From assembly GCF_013179285.1 (NCBI RefSeq), contig NZ_WVNW01000010.1, positions 1-41,946 on the forward strand: a stretch of 41,946 nucleotides of DNA, given 5' to 3'. The translations under genes were made by a program, and so were the position numbers. Positions 15,496 to 23,618 of this stretch are shown in pieces; position 1 is the first letter of the stretch, and each line of letters starts with the position of its first letter. This stretch comes from Roseobacter sp. HKCCD6576-2. GTDB taxonomy: Bacteria > Pseudomonadota > Alphaproteobacteria > Rhodobacterales > Rhodobacteraceae. The notes beneath the pieces were generated by a model, which saw only the letters and a program-made list of their open reading frames with translations, was not told the DNA's origin and did not search any database.

Positions 15496-16494
15496 TCATG
15501 AGGTTTCGCCCGGGATCAGCGTAAACTGAAGATCCGTCACGCGCGGAACCTCTTGGCCCGCCAAAGCATTCAGCACCGCCCGCGCCGCGCGCTGACCAAC
15601 CCGATAGCGCGGGAAACGAACGGTGGTCAGCCTTCGGGGCAGTGATTGACCAATGTCGAGGCCGCCAAACCCGGCAACCCCGACACGTCCGGGGACTTGC
15701 CACCCCATCTCCTGGCAGAGAAACACGGCGCCCACTGCCATCAGATCATTACCAAAAATGACGGCATCGATCTTATCGTCCTTCTCGAGCAAGCGGATCA
15801 GGCCGGCTCGGCCTTCGGCAACTCCTGGCGGAGCGTCGTAGAGGTTCGGCGCCACAATTGGATAGCCGCGTGCGGCAAGGTGGCCGCGAACCGCCGAGAA
15901 CCGGGCGGAGGCGGCGAACTCGGTCCCGTGCCAGCCGAGAAAGCCAATTCTCTGGTAGCCCTTGGACAGCAGGTGATCAGTCAATGCCCGGGCCGCCGCG
16001 CCGTGATCGAACCCGACGCAGCGGTCGATCGGTTCGCCCGATACTTCCATGATCTCGATCACCGGCACTTCGGCCCGGGACAACAGTTTCTTGGTCCGGG
16101 TCGTGTGGACGAAATCGTTAACGATAAGGCCGGCGGCGTTCCAGGACAGAAGGGATTCCACGAGGCTCTCCTCGCGGTTCACATCGTAATCCGTGACGCC
16201 CACAACCGGGTTATATCCAGCCTTCTCAAGCTCCTTGGTGATCCCGGCCAGAACCTCGGGGAAGATGCCGATCTGCATGGACGGAAGGATCACGCCGATT
16301 TGGTTCGACCGCGCAGAACTCAGCGATCCGGCCATGCGGTTCTTCACATAGCCCATCTCCTCAACTGCGGCGAGCACCAGGTCCCGAGTTCTGGCGGAGA
16401 CGGTGCCACGGCCCGACAGGACCCGGCTGACGGTCATGTCGGAAAGCCCCAGTGACCGGGCGATGTCCTTCTGTGTATATCGGTGGTTGGTCAG
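15496..16494 (-). CDS. LacI-family regulator with probable non-ATG start
   Basis: LacI/GalR-type repressor. The first ATG (16437) would begin inside the DNA-recognition helix (MTVSRVLSGRG). Reading upstream in frame recovers the missing half of the helix-turn-helix (YTQKDIARSLGLSD), with no stop and no ATG, GTG or TTG. The best candidate start is CTG at 16494, preceded by AGGGAAGAG; ATT at 16509 is the alternative. The periplasmic-binding-protein-like effector domain follows (GVILPSMQIGIFPEV, VIFGNDLMAVGAVF, GVAGFGGLDIG). Total about 332 residues. Divergent from the second tct operon, which it probably controls through the inverted repeat at 16510-16531. Confidence 0.8.
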   Translation of the reverse strand: MTNHRYTQKDIARSLGLSDMTVSRVLSGRGTVSARTRDLVLAAVEEMGYVKNRMAGSLSSARSNQIGVILPSMQIGIFPEVLAGITKELEKAGYNPVVGVTDYDVNREESLVESLLSWNAAGLIVNDFVHTTRTKKLLSRAEVPVIEIMEVSGEPIDRCVGFDHGAAARALTDHLLSKGYQRIGFLGWHGTEFAASARFSAVRGHLAARGYPIVAPNLYDAPPGVAEGRAGLIRLLEKDDKIDAVIFGNDLMAVGAVFLCQEMGWQVPGRVGVAGFGGLDIGQSLPRRLTTVRFPRYRVGQRAARAVLNALAGQEVPRVTDLQFTLIPGETS

Positions 16495-16509
16495 CTTCTC
16501 TTCCCTAAT

Positions 16510-16531
16510 TGTTGACGTTAGACATTCAACA
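16510..16531. promoter_or_regulatory. candidate operator of the adjacent LacI regulator
   Basis: TGTTGA (16510-16515) and TCAACA (16526-16531) form a 6-bp inverted repeat with a 10-bp centre, in the gap between the divergent LacI gene and the second tctC. It lies 16 bases beyond the proposed CTG start. The TTGACG at 16513 could also be part of a -35 element, but no well-spaced -10 is seen. Confidence 0.4.
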
Positions 16532-16590
16532 GTATCAGGCCGAGGGGGCGGCGGCTACAGTTCCCCCAAATTCTAAGGGAGGACAAACCA

Positions 16591-17529
16591 ATGACGATGA
16601 GAGGCACTCTGATCGGCGCGAGCGCGCTTGCCTTGGCCGCAGGCGCCGCCATGGCCGAGTATCCCGAGCGCGCGGTGACCATCATGGTCCCGTTTGCCGC
16701 CGGTGGCGGGGCCGATGTGCCCGCACGGTTCCTGGCTCAAGAGCTGGAGCGCGAGCTTGGCCAGTCGATTGTGGTGACCAATGTAGTCGGCGCGGGCGGA
16801 ACCATCGGCGCAACGCAATTGGCCGACGGCCCCACGGACGGGTACAACCTGGGCTTCATGCCAGTGGGCACTACGACAACACAGCCGCATCTGCGCGGCA
16901 CAAGCTATAACGACGAAAGCTTCACACCAATCTGCATGGTCGCCTCTGGCCCCTTCTATCTGGTGGTCAGCCCTGACGGCGGAATTGAAAGCTGGGAAGA
17001 TTTTGAGGCCAAGGCCACTGGCGAAGGTGCTACCTTCACCGGCGCCGCGCCGGGGTCGCTGGCCCATGTCACCTCGGTCGCTTTGGGCGCCATGTTCGAC
17101 AGCGAAATCGGGTATCTGCCGACCTCTGGCGGCGGCGAAGCGGTGAATGAAGTGATGGGTGGGCGCGCCGACGCGACGGCCTGGTTCTCAGACTACGATG
17201 TGCGGTTCGGGCTGAACGCGCTGGCCATCTTCGCACCGGAACGCTCGGAGATTCACCCAGATGTGCCGACGAGTGGAGAGTTTGGCCACCCCTCCGACAT
17301 CGCGGTCTGGATGGGGCTTTTTGCGCCCGCAGACACCCCGGATGACGTGATCGCAACCCTCGATGCGGCCTGCGCGGCGGCGGTGTCTTCGGACGGGTTC
17401 GTCACCAACATGACCGAGGCCAACCGCGAGATCCGCCATATGGATACCGCCGCGTTCGACACGTTCTTCCACGCCGCCTATGAGCAGAATGGAGAGCTTC
17501 TGCGCAATGCCGGTCTTGTGAACAACTGA
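16591..17529 (+). CDS. tctC: TctC/Bug-family binding protein of second TTT system
   Basis: A 312-residue periplasmic binding protein of normal TctC length. AAGGGAGG precedes the ATG; the signal peptide (GASALALAAGAAMA) is cleaved before EYPERAVTIMVPFAAGGGADV, the canonical ligand loop (V-P-F-A-A-G-G). A second loop VVGAGGTIGATQLA matches G-A-G-G. Closer to family consensus than the first TctC in this window. The adjacent sulfatase suggests it binds a sulfated or otherwise modified carboxylate rather than plain citrate; this is inference. Confidence 0.9.
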   Translation: MTMRGTLIGASALALAAGAAMAEYPERAVTIMVPFAAGGGADVPARFLAQELERELGQSIVVTNVVGAGGTIGATQLADGPTDGYNLGFMPVGTTTTQPHLRGTSYNDESFTPICMVASGPFYLVVSPDGGIESWEDFEAKATGEGATFTGAAPGSLAHVTSVALGAMFDSEIGYLPTSGGGEAVNEVMGGRADATAWFSDYDVRFGLNALAIFAPERSEIHPDVPTSGEFGHPSDIAVWMGLFAPADTPDDVIATLDAACAAAVSSDGFVTNMTEANREIRHMDTAAFDTFFHAAYEQNGELLRNAGLVNN

Positions 17530-17541
17530 CAGTGCGCCTAC

Positions 17542-17567
17542 GCGCCGCCGCCACGTTACGGCGGCGC
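17542..17567 (+). promoter_or_regulatory. strong hairpin between second tctC and tctB
   Basis: GCGCCGCCG (17542-17550) and CGGCGGCGC (17559-17567) make a perfect 9-bp GC stem with an eight-base loop, 13 bases after the tctC stop. No T-tract follows. It probably protects the tctC mRNA or attenuates transcription into tctB-tctA. Confidence 0.65.
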
Positions 17568-17631
17568 CCTCGGTCGGCGGACCGCCCGACAGAGGTAAGG
17601 GGCCGGCAGATTTGCTAGAGTATCCGTAGCG

Positions 17632-18090
17632 ATGCGACATCTGGAACTCACACTTGCGGCGACGCTGCTGCTGACGGGCATCGGGCTTTTGTCGGTCACC
17701 TTCTCGCCTGCCTTCGATGTGCCGACCTTTGGCGGCGATGTCGGCCCGGCCTTTGCGCCGCGCGGTTATCTGATCGTTTGGATCACGCTGGCCCTGATCA
17801 TCCTGGTCCAGGCCAAGCAGGCCAACCCTGCGCCCTTGTCGGATTACGGCAATATGCGGCGGCTTCTGGCGGTGGTGGGGGTCGGTGTGGCCACCGGGTT
17901 TGCTATGCTCTGGTTGGGATTTGTTATCGCGGCGATCCCGGGCTTATTCGCCTTCGCTTATGCGCTTGGATATCGGCGGCTTGGGGTGCTGATCACCCTC
18001 AGTATTGCCGCCCCGCTAACGATTTGGGCGCTCTTCACCTTCGGCTTTGAGCTCCTGCTTCCGCGCTCTCCCTGGTTTGGGAGGCTTTGA
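17632..18090 (+). CDS. tctB: TctB-family small permease subunit
   Basis: A 152-residue membrane protein with four predicted helices (LAATLLLTGIGLLSV; GYLIVWITLALIILV; LLAVVGVGVATGFAML with the following segment; LITLSIAAPLTIWALF) and a C-terminal LLPRSPWFGRL of the kind found at the end of TctB proteins. It is the poorly conserved small subunit of the TTT transporter. The stop is three bases before the tctA ATG. Shine-Dalgarno is weak, consistent with low small-subunit expression. Confidence 0.8.
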   Translation: MRHLELTLAATLLLTGIGLLSVTFSPAFDVPTFGGDVGPAFAPRGYLIVWITLALIILVQAKQANPAPLSDYGNMRRLLAVVGVGVATGFAMLWLGFVIAAIPGLFAFAYALGYRRLGVLITLSIAAPLTIWALFTFGFELLLPRSPWFGRL

Positions 18091-18093
18091 GTC

Positions 18094-19584
18094 ATGGACC
18101 TGATCCTGCAAGCCTTTGGCCAATTCAACAGCCCAACCGTGCTGATCGCGCTGGTGATTGGCGGGCTTTGGGGGACACTTGCAGGCGTCTTGCCAGGGAT
18201 CGGCACGGTTGCCGCCCTAATCATCGCGCTACCCTTTACCTTTGCGATGACCACCGAGGCGTCGATGGCGCTGTTCCTGTCGATCTATGTGACCTCAGTC
18301 TATGGCGGCTCGATCTCGGCGATCCTGATCAACACACCCGGCACCCCGCAATCGGCCGCGACGGTGCTGGACGGCTTTCCCATGGCCCAGGCGGGCAAAG
18401 CGGATCTGGCGATTGGCTGGGCGACGGTGGCGAGTTTTGTGGGCGGTATCTTCTCGCTCATCATCTTGATCTTGGCCGCCCCGGCCCTGGCACGAGTCTC
18501 GGTTGCCTTCGGCCCGCCGGCGATCTTTGCCATCGTTCTCTTCGCGCTCACCTGCATCGCCTGGCTGTCGGAAGGGAGCATGGCCAAAGGTCTGCTCGGC
18601 GGCATGATCGGGCTGTGGCTAACCACCATCGGACCGGACAATTACACCGGCATGACCCGGTTCCATTTCGGGACCGGGATGCTAAGAGGCGGGCTGACCT
18701 TGATCCCAATCCTGATCGGCCTTTTTGCGCTGTCCGAAGTTTTTGTACGCGCCGCCAATCTTGGCCAGGCCACGCCGGGCGCCAAGATGAATGTGGGCTT
18801 CCGGCTGCCGCCGATGGGTGACATGCTGCGCCGTTGGCGGGAGTTCCTGCGCGCCAGTGTCATGGGCACCTTCATCGGCATCCTGCCGGGCACGGGTGCC
18901 ATGGCCGCGACTTTCGCCACCTACACCGCCGCTAAACGCTTCTCGCCAAACCGCGACAAGCTGGGCACGGGCGAGCCCGACGGGCTGATCGCGTCGGAGA
19001 CCTCCAACAACGCGGTCACAGGCGGTGCGCTGGTCCCTACCATGGCGCTTGGCATTCCGGGCGATGGCGGCACGCTGGTCCTGCTCGGTGTGATGACGAT
19101 CAAAGGCGTCACGCCCGGCTTTGATCTGGTCAACAACAACCCCCATGTCCTGACCGCTGCCTTCATGATGGTGTTTCTGGCCAATCTCATCATGGTCGGC
19201 ACCGGTGTCTTCTCGGCTCGGCTGTTCCGGCACCTTCTGCGGGTGCCGGAGCCGTTGTTGATGGGGATGATCCTGCTGTTCTCGCTGGTCGGCGCCTTTG
19301 TGGTCCGCGGCAACCCGCTTGACCTGATTGTCTGTGTTCTGGCTGGGATGGCAGGCGTCCTGTTGCGCCTGGCACACTACCCGGTGGCGCCGATTGTGAT
19401 CGGCGTGGCGCTTGGCTTCATCTTTGAGGCCAAGCTGCGCCAGGGGCTAATCGCCAGCCGCGGCAGCGTCTGGGATTTCATAACCGACCCCATCGCCTTG
19501 CCGATCTTCGCCTTAACCGCCGTCATCCTCGTGGCCTCTATCGCCCGGGCGGCCCGCCCCACACCCGTTAAGGAGGCCCCATGA
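18094..19584 (+). CDS. tctA: TctA-family large permease subunit
   Basis: A 496-residue inner-membrane protein with the duplicated TctA signature: GVLPGIGTVAALIIALPFTF and NTPGTPQSAATVLDGFPMAQAGKADLA in the first half, GILPGTGAMAATFATY and ALGIPGDGGTLVLLGV in the second. About ten to twelve membrane segments. Normal length for a free-standing TctA, unlike the fused version at 8635-10662. Overlaps the sulfatase start by four bases, tying transport to desulfation. Confidence 0.92.
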   Translation: MDLILQAFGQFNSPTVLIALVIGGLWGTLAGVLPGIGTVAALIIALPFTFAMTTEASMALFLSIYVTSVYGGSISAILINTPGTPQSAATVLDGFPMAQAGKADLAIGWATVASFVGGIFSLIILILAAPALARVSVAFGPPAIFAIVLFALTCIAWLSEGSMAKGLLGGMIGLWLTTIGPDNYTGMTRFHFGTGMLRGGLTLIPILIGLFALSEVFVRAANLGQATPGAKMNVGFRLPPMGDMLRRWREFLRASVMGTFIGILPGTGAMAATFATYTAAKRFSPNRDKLGTGEPDGLIASETSNNAVTGGALVPTMALGIPGDGGTLVLLGVMTIKGVTPGFDLVNNNPHVLTAAFMMVFLANLIMVGTGVFSARLFRHLLRVPEPLLMGMILLFSLVGAFVVRGNPLDLIVCVLAGMAGVLLRLAHYPVAPIVIGVALGFIFEAKLRQGLIASRGSVWDFITDPIALPIFALTAVILVASIARAARPTPVKEAP

Positions 19585-21080
19585 CGCGCCCTAACGTCCT
19601 TCTGATCGTCACCGACCACTGGTCCGCCAACCTTCTGGGCGCAGCAGGCCATCCGGCGATCCGCACCCCCACGCTGGACCAGTTGGCCCAATGCGGGACA
19701 CGGTACACAAACGCCTATTCCGAACACCCCGTTTGCATCCCCGCTCGCCGGACGCTGATGACCGGCACCTCGGCCCGTGAACATGGCGACAGGACCTTCC
19801 AAGCCAAACTGCCGATGCCCGCCCAACTACCGACCATGGCACAAAGCTTCCGCGACGCAGGGTACCAGGCTTACGGCGTAGGCAAGACCCATACCTATCC
19901 GCAGCGGGATCGGCTGGGGTTCGACGATATCCTGATGGATGACGAGGGCCGCACGCATCACGGCGTGACCGACGACTACGAGATTTTCCTTGGTGATCAG
20001 GGCTATCTAGGCAAGCAGTTCGGCCATGGCATCTCCAATAACGGCTATGCGGCGACCTCCTGGCACCTGCCGGAGGAGGCCCACGCGACAAATTGGGCGA
20101 CCGAGCAGATGTGCCGGATCATGCGCCGCCGCGACCCGGCAAGGCCCGCGTTTTGGTATCTGGGCTATCGCCACCCACACCCGCCCCTGGTGCCGCCACA
20201 GCGCTTTCTGGAGTTCTACCGCGATGTAGATCTGGACGAGGCCTATTCCGGCGATTGGACCGATGACGACGACCTGCCGCTGACGCTTCAGGCCTTCCGC
20301 GCGCGCTACAAGCTGAGCCATGGTGAGGCGCAATGGGCGCGCAAACATTTCTACGCGCTCTGCACCCAGATCGACCAGCAGATCGGACGGCTGATCGGAA
20401 CCCTGCGGGAGGAGGGGCAGCTCGACAACACAATCGTCATGTTCACCTCGGACCATGGCGAGAGCCTGGGCAATCACGGCATCTGGGCGAAGCAGAACTT
20501 CTATGAGGCCTCGGCGAGTATCCCGATGCTTTTGTTGGGCGTGAAGGATTGCCCGCGGGTCGGGAACGACCAGGTCGATGATCGCCTTGTCTGCCTGGCT
20601 GACATCATGCCGACGCTGCTCGATTTGGCGGGGGTGAGAGTGCCGGGAACCGTCACGGGCCGCTCGATGCTGGGGGAGCGGCGCGACCATCTTTATGGCG
20701 AATTCGGCGAAGGCGAGTTGTCCAGCCGGATGATCCATGATGGTCGCCACAAGCTGATCTATTACGCTGCCGGGAACCGGTGTCAGTTGTTTGATCTGGA
20801 GGCCGATCCGATGGAGCTTTCCGACCTTGCAGATGATCCGGGGTATGGCGAGATCCTCGACCGTCTCAAGGGTCTCCTGATCGCGGCGCTTTACGGCAGC
20901 GATCAGGACTGGCTGACCGGCAGCACGCTGACCGGCCTGCCAAACCGGCGTTACCGGCCCGCGCCAAACCGGGGGCTGGGCTTGATGCGCGGCCACCAAT
21001 GGCCGGTACCGCCGGTCAATCCCGACGGGTTGATGAACTTCTTTCCGGAGCAGGCCGACAGGAAGGACACCGCGGAATGA
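19581..21080 (+). CDS. cytoplasmic type I sulfatase
   Basis: A 499-residue member of the alkaline-phosphatase-superfamily sulfatases, hydrolysing organic sulfate esters. The modification motif is C52-I-P-A-R56, where Cys becomes formylglycine; this fits C-x-P-x-R with Ala where Ser is usual. Metal and sulfate ligands visible: D12 (VTDHW), K102/H104 (GVGKTHTY), the HPHPPLVPP His, DH in FTSDHGES and the AKQNFYE Lys. There is no signal peptide, so it acts in the cytoplasm on substrate imported by the preceding TctCBA. A formylglycine-generating enzyme gene lies 1.5 kb downstream in the same direction. Substrate unknown; C-terminal 60 residues are Pro-rich. Confidence 0.9.
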   Translation: MTRPNVLLIVTDHWSANLLGAAGHPAIRTPTLDQLAQCGTRYTNAYSEHPVCIPARRTLMTGTSAREHGDRTFQAKLPMPAQLPTMAQSFRDAGYQAYGVGKTHTYPQRDRLGFDDILMDDEGRTHHGVTDDYEIFLGDQGYLGKQFGHGISNNGYAATSWHLPEEAHATNWATEQMCRIMRRRDPARPAFWYLGYRHPHPPLVPPQRFLEFYRDVDLDEAYSGDWTDDDDLPLTLQAFRARYKLSHGEAQWARKHFYALCTQIDQQIGRLIGTLREEGQLDNTIVMFTSDHGESLGNHGIWAKQNFYEASASIPMLLLGVKDCPRVGNDQVDDRLVCLADIMPTLLDLAGVRVPGTVTGRSMLGERRDHLYGEFGEGELSSRMIHDGRHKLIYYAAGNRCQLFDLEADPMELSDLADDPGYGEILDRLKGLLIAALYGSDQDWLTGSTLTGLPNRRYRPAPNRGLGLMRGHQWPVPPVNPDGLMNFFPEQADRKDTAE

Positions 21081-21817
21081 CCCGTTTGGACCGGGCGCTT
21101 GTGACCGGCGCCACCAGCGGCATTGGGGCCGCGACGGTGCGTGCGCTGACCGCCTCGGGGCGGCAAGTGCTAGCCGTGGCTCGGCGGCAGGATCGGCTGG
21201 ATGCGCTGGCAGCGGAGACCGGGGTTGAGACGCTCACTGCCGATGTGCGCGACACTGAAAGGATTGCTGCCAAGATCGACCGGTTCGAGCCAGAGATCCT
21301 GATCAACAATGCCGGTGTTGGTCATGGGATCGACGGGATTGGCGGGCTTGAGCCCGCCCAAATGCAAGAGGCGTTCGACATCAACGTTACCGCGCCAACG
21401 CAGCTGATCGCTGCCGCCCTGCCACAGATGCGGGCGGCGGGTCGGGGCCATATCGTCAATATCGGCTCGATAGCCGGGCTGCACACGCTGGTCTCTACTG
21501 TCTATGGCGGCGCGAAATCGGCGGTCCACAGGATTAGCCAGAACCTGCGCTTCGAGTTGTCTGGCACGGGCATCCGGGTGACCGAGATTGCCCCGGGGCG
21601 GGTGGCGTCCGAGTTCTATGCCGCCGCCGTGGGCGACCCCGACAAACTGGCAGCGATGGGTCAGTCGGGGATCACCGAGCTTGCACCGGAGGACATCGCA
21701 TCGGCGATCCTCTATGCGCTCGACACGCCGGCGCATGTGAATGTCTCACTAATCGAACTTCTGCCGACGGAGCAGGCCGTGGGCGGGGTGAAGGCGGAAC
21801 CAAGGAAAGGGACATGA
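21077..21817 (+). CDS. SDR-family NAD(P)-dependent oxidoreductase
   Basis: A 246-residue classical short-chain dehydrogenase: cofactor loop TGATSGIG, NNAGVG, catalytic Ser (NIGSIAG) and the Y-x-x-x-K pair in VYGGAKSAV. ATG at 21077 overlaps the sulfatase stop; the frame is open 26 codons further upstream but those residues lie inside the sulfatase. Sequence style (VARRQDRLDALA, LPQMRAAGRGHIVNIGSIAG) resembles YdfG-type serine/3-hydroxyacid dehydrogenases. Probably oxidises an alcohol exposed by desulfation. Confidence 0.87.
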   Translation: MTRLDRALVTGATSGIGAATVRALTASGRQVLAVARRQDRLDALAAETGVETLTADVRDTERIAAKIDRFEPEILINNAGVGHGIDGIGGLEPAQMQEAFDINVTAPTQLIAAALPQMRAAGRGHIVNIGSIAGLHTLVSTVYGGAKSAVHRISQNLRFELSGTGIRVTEIAPGRVASEFYAAAVGDPDKLAAMGQSGITELAPEDIASAILYALDTPAHVNVSLIELLPTEQAVGGVKAEPRKGT

Positions 21818-22563
21818 TGGGACGGCTAACGGGCAAGACGGCGCTAGTGACCGGCGGGGCGAGCGGGATTGGCCGGGCCAGTGTTCTCCGCTTTGCCGAA
21901 GAAGGCGCGAATGTGGTGATTGCTGATTTCAACCGCGACGCGGCGGAGGCGTTGGCGGGTGAGATCGGAGCCTCACGCCAATCGGCCCTTGGGGTGGCCT
22001 GCGATGTGAGTGACGAGGCCAGTGTGGATGCCGCCGTCAGCCGCGCCGTAGCTGAATTCGGTGGCGTCGATGTACTGTTGAACAGCGCCGGCGGCGGCTC
22101 GACCCAGGACGGCGCCATCACCGATCTGTCGCTTGATGAGTTCTGGCGGACGATCCGGGTGGACCTGTTTGGAACGCTGCTTTGCTGCCGGCGGGTGATC
22201 CCCGAGATGGTCAAGACGGTCGGTGGCTCCATCATCAACATCTCGTCGCTTCGCGCGGTGATTGGGACCAAGGGCGCCGATGCCTACACGGCCTCCAAAG
22301 GCGGGGTTCTGGCGATGAGCCGGGCGATGGCGATGCAATGGGCTGAACATGGCATCCGCGTGAATGTGATGGCCCCGGGGGTCGTGCTGACCGACCGGGT
22401 CGCGGCTTTCATTAGACCGGGCAATCCGATCTACCAGAAATCGCTGCTTGGCCCGTCCGAGCCCGCCGATGTGGCCAATCTGGCCCTCTATCTGGCCTCC
22501 GACGAAGCGCGTAAGGTGACGGGGACGGTTCAGCGGCTTGACGGCGGCGCAAGCTGTTATTGA
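21814..22563 (+). CDS. SDR-family oxidoreductase
   Basis: A 249-residue short-chain dehydrogenase: TGGASGIG cofactor loop, acidic residue after the second strand (VVIADFN, suggesting NAD preference), NSAGGG in place of NNAG, catalytic Ser (NISSLRA) and Y-T-A-S-K. The C-terminal L-D-G-G-A motif is that of the FabG-like/glucose-dehydrogenase group. Starts with ATGATG overlapping the previous stop by four bases. Second of two consecutive, clearly different SDRs in the sulfatase operon. Confidence 0.88.
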   Translation: MMGRLTGKTALVTGGASGIGRASVLRFAEEGANVVIADFNRDAAEALAGEIGASRQSALGVACDVSDEASVDAAVSRAVAEFGGVDVLLNSAGGGSTQDGAITDLSLDEFWRTIRVDLFGTLLCCRRVIPEMVKTVGGSIINISSLRAVIGTKGADAYTASKGGVLAMSRAMAMQWAEHGIRVNVMAPGVVLTDRVAAFIRPGNPIYQKSLLGPSEPADVANLALYLASDEARKVTGTVQRLDGGASCY

Positions 22564-22609
22564 GCGGCACGACCCCGGCATTTGATCCGGGCTATGGAGG
22601 TTTTCGGCG

Positions 22610-23542
22610 ATGCAAAGCTGCTGCGGTTCGGTTTCTGCCAGGACGCCCGCGACTGTGCAGCGGGCGCCGTTGCCGCGCCGGGGCCGAGGCGAAACCGCGC
22701 CGGAAACCGTGGCGATCCCGGGCGGCGCCGCGCTGATCGGAACCGACACCCCGGTCTATCCCATCGATGGCGAAGGCCCTCTGACCCGGACCCGGGTCAA
22801 GCCGTTCCGCATGGATGCCTGCACCGTCAATAATGCGCGGTTTCAGAACTTCGTGGAGGACACCGGCCATATCACCGACGCCGAACGGCTTGGCACCTCT
22901 TTCGTCTTCGCGGGCCTCTTGCCGCCCGAAAACCGCGCACTCCCAAGGGTGGCCGAGGCCCCTTGGTGGTGCGAGACCCCCGGCGCCACTTGGCGCGAGC
23001 CTTTCGGGCCGAACAGCACGCACCAGTTCGATCCGGATAACCCGGTTGTCCATATCTCCTGGCATGACGCGCGCGCCTTCGCGGGCTGGGCCGGTGGCCG
23101 CCTGCCAAGTGAAGCCGAATGGGAACATGCCGCGCGCGGGGGCCTCGGCGATGCGCGGTTCCCCTGGGGCAACGCCGAGCCCGACGACATCACCCATTTC
23201 CCCTGCAATATCTGGCAAGGGACCTTCCCAGAGACCGATTTGGGGCGCGACGGATATGCCGGGCTGGCGCCTGCACGGTCCTTTGCGCCGAACGGCTATG
23301 GACTCTACAACATGGTCGGCAATGTCTGGGAATGGACGGCGGAGCCGTTCAAAGTCCGATCGCTGAAGAAATCCGTCCGCGCCGTGCATGGCGGCAAGAG
23401 GGGCTACAAGCTGGTCAAAGGCGGGTCTTTCCTTTGCCATCTCAGCTATTGCTACCGCTACAGGATTGCCGCGCGCAGCCGCACTTCGCCGGACAGTTCG
23501 ACCTCTCATACGGGCCTGCGGCTTGTTTATGATAGGGAGTGA
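22610..23542 (+). CDS. formylglycine-generating enzyme (sulfatase-modifying factor)
   Basis: A 310-residue FGE-sulfatase-domain protein, a copper-dependent oxidase that converts the sulfatase active-site Cys to formylglycine. Diagnostic features: IPGGAALIGTD near the start, RLPSEAEWEHAARGG, GNVWEWTAEPF, and the C-terminal GGSFLCHLSYCYRYRIAARS with both catalytic cysteines (C276 and C281), followed by the TSPDSSTSHTGLRLV end typical of true FGE. An N-terminal Cys pair (C4-C5) is seen in many bacterial relatives. Forty-six bases after the second SDR and in the same direction as the sulfatase, whose CIPAR motif is its obvious substrate. Confidence 0.93.
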   Translation: MQSCCGSVSARTPATVQRAPLPRRGRGETAPETVAIPGGAALIGTDTPVYPIDGEGPLTRTRVKPFRMDACTVNNARFQNFVEDTGHITDAERLGTSFVFAGLLPPENRALPRVAEAPWWCETPGATWREPFGPNSTHQFDPDNPVVHISWHDARAFAGWAGGRLPSEAEWEHAARGGLGDARFPWGNAEPDDITHFPCNIWQGTFPETDLGRDGYAGLAPARSFAPNGYGLYNMVGNVWEWTAEPFKVRSLKKSVRAVHGGKRGYKLVKGGSFLCHLSYCYRYRIAARSRTSPDSSTSHTGLRLVYDRE

Positions 23543-23576
23543 TCCATGACATGTTTGCTTGCGTCGTCACGCATAT

Positions 23577-23596
23577 ATGGTAAAAGCATTTACCAT
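23577..23596. promoter_or_regulatory. LacI-type operator, copy 1
   Basis: ATGGTAAA (23577-23584) and TTTACCAT (23589-23596) form a perfect 8-bp inverted repeat around AGCA. The core TGGTAA-N6-TTACCA is identical to that at 32023-32042 next to the LacI gene at 32108. It sits 23 bases before the binding-protein-like gene at 23619. Confidence 0.75.
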
Positions 23597-23618
23597 CAAG
23601 GAAACCGAGACCTGATCC

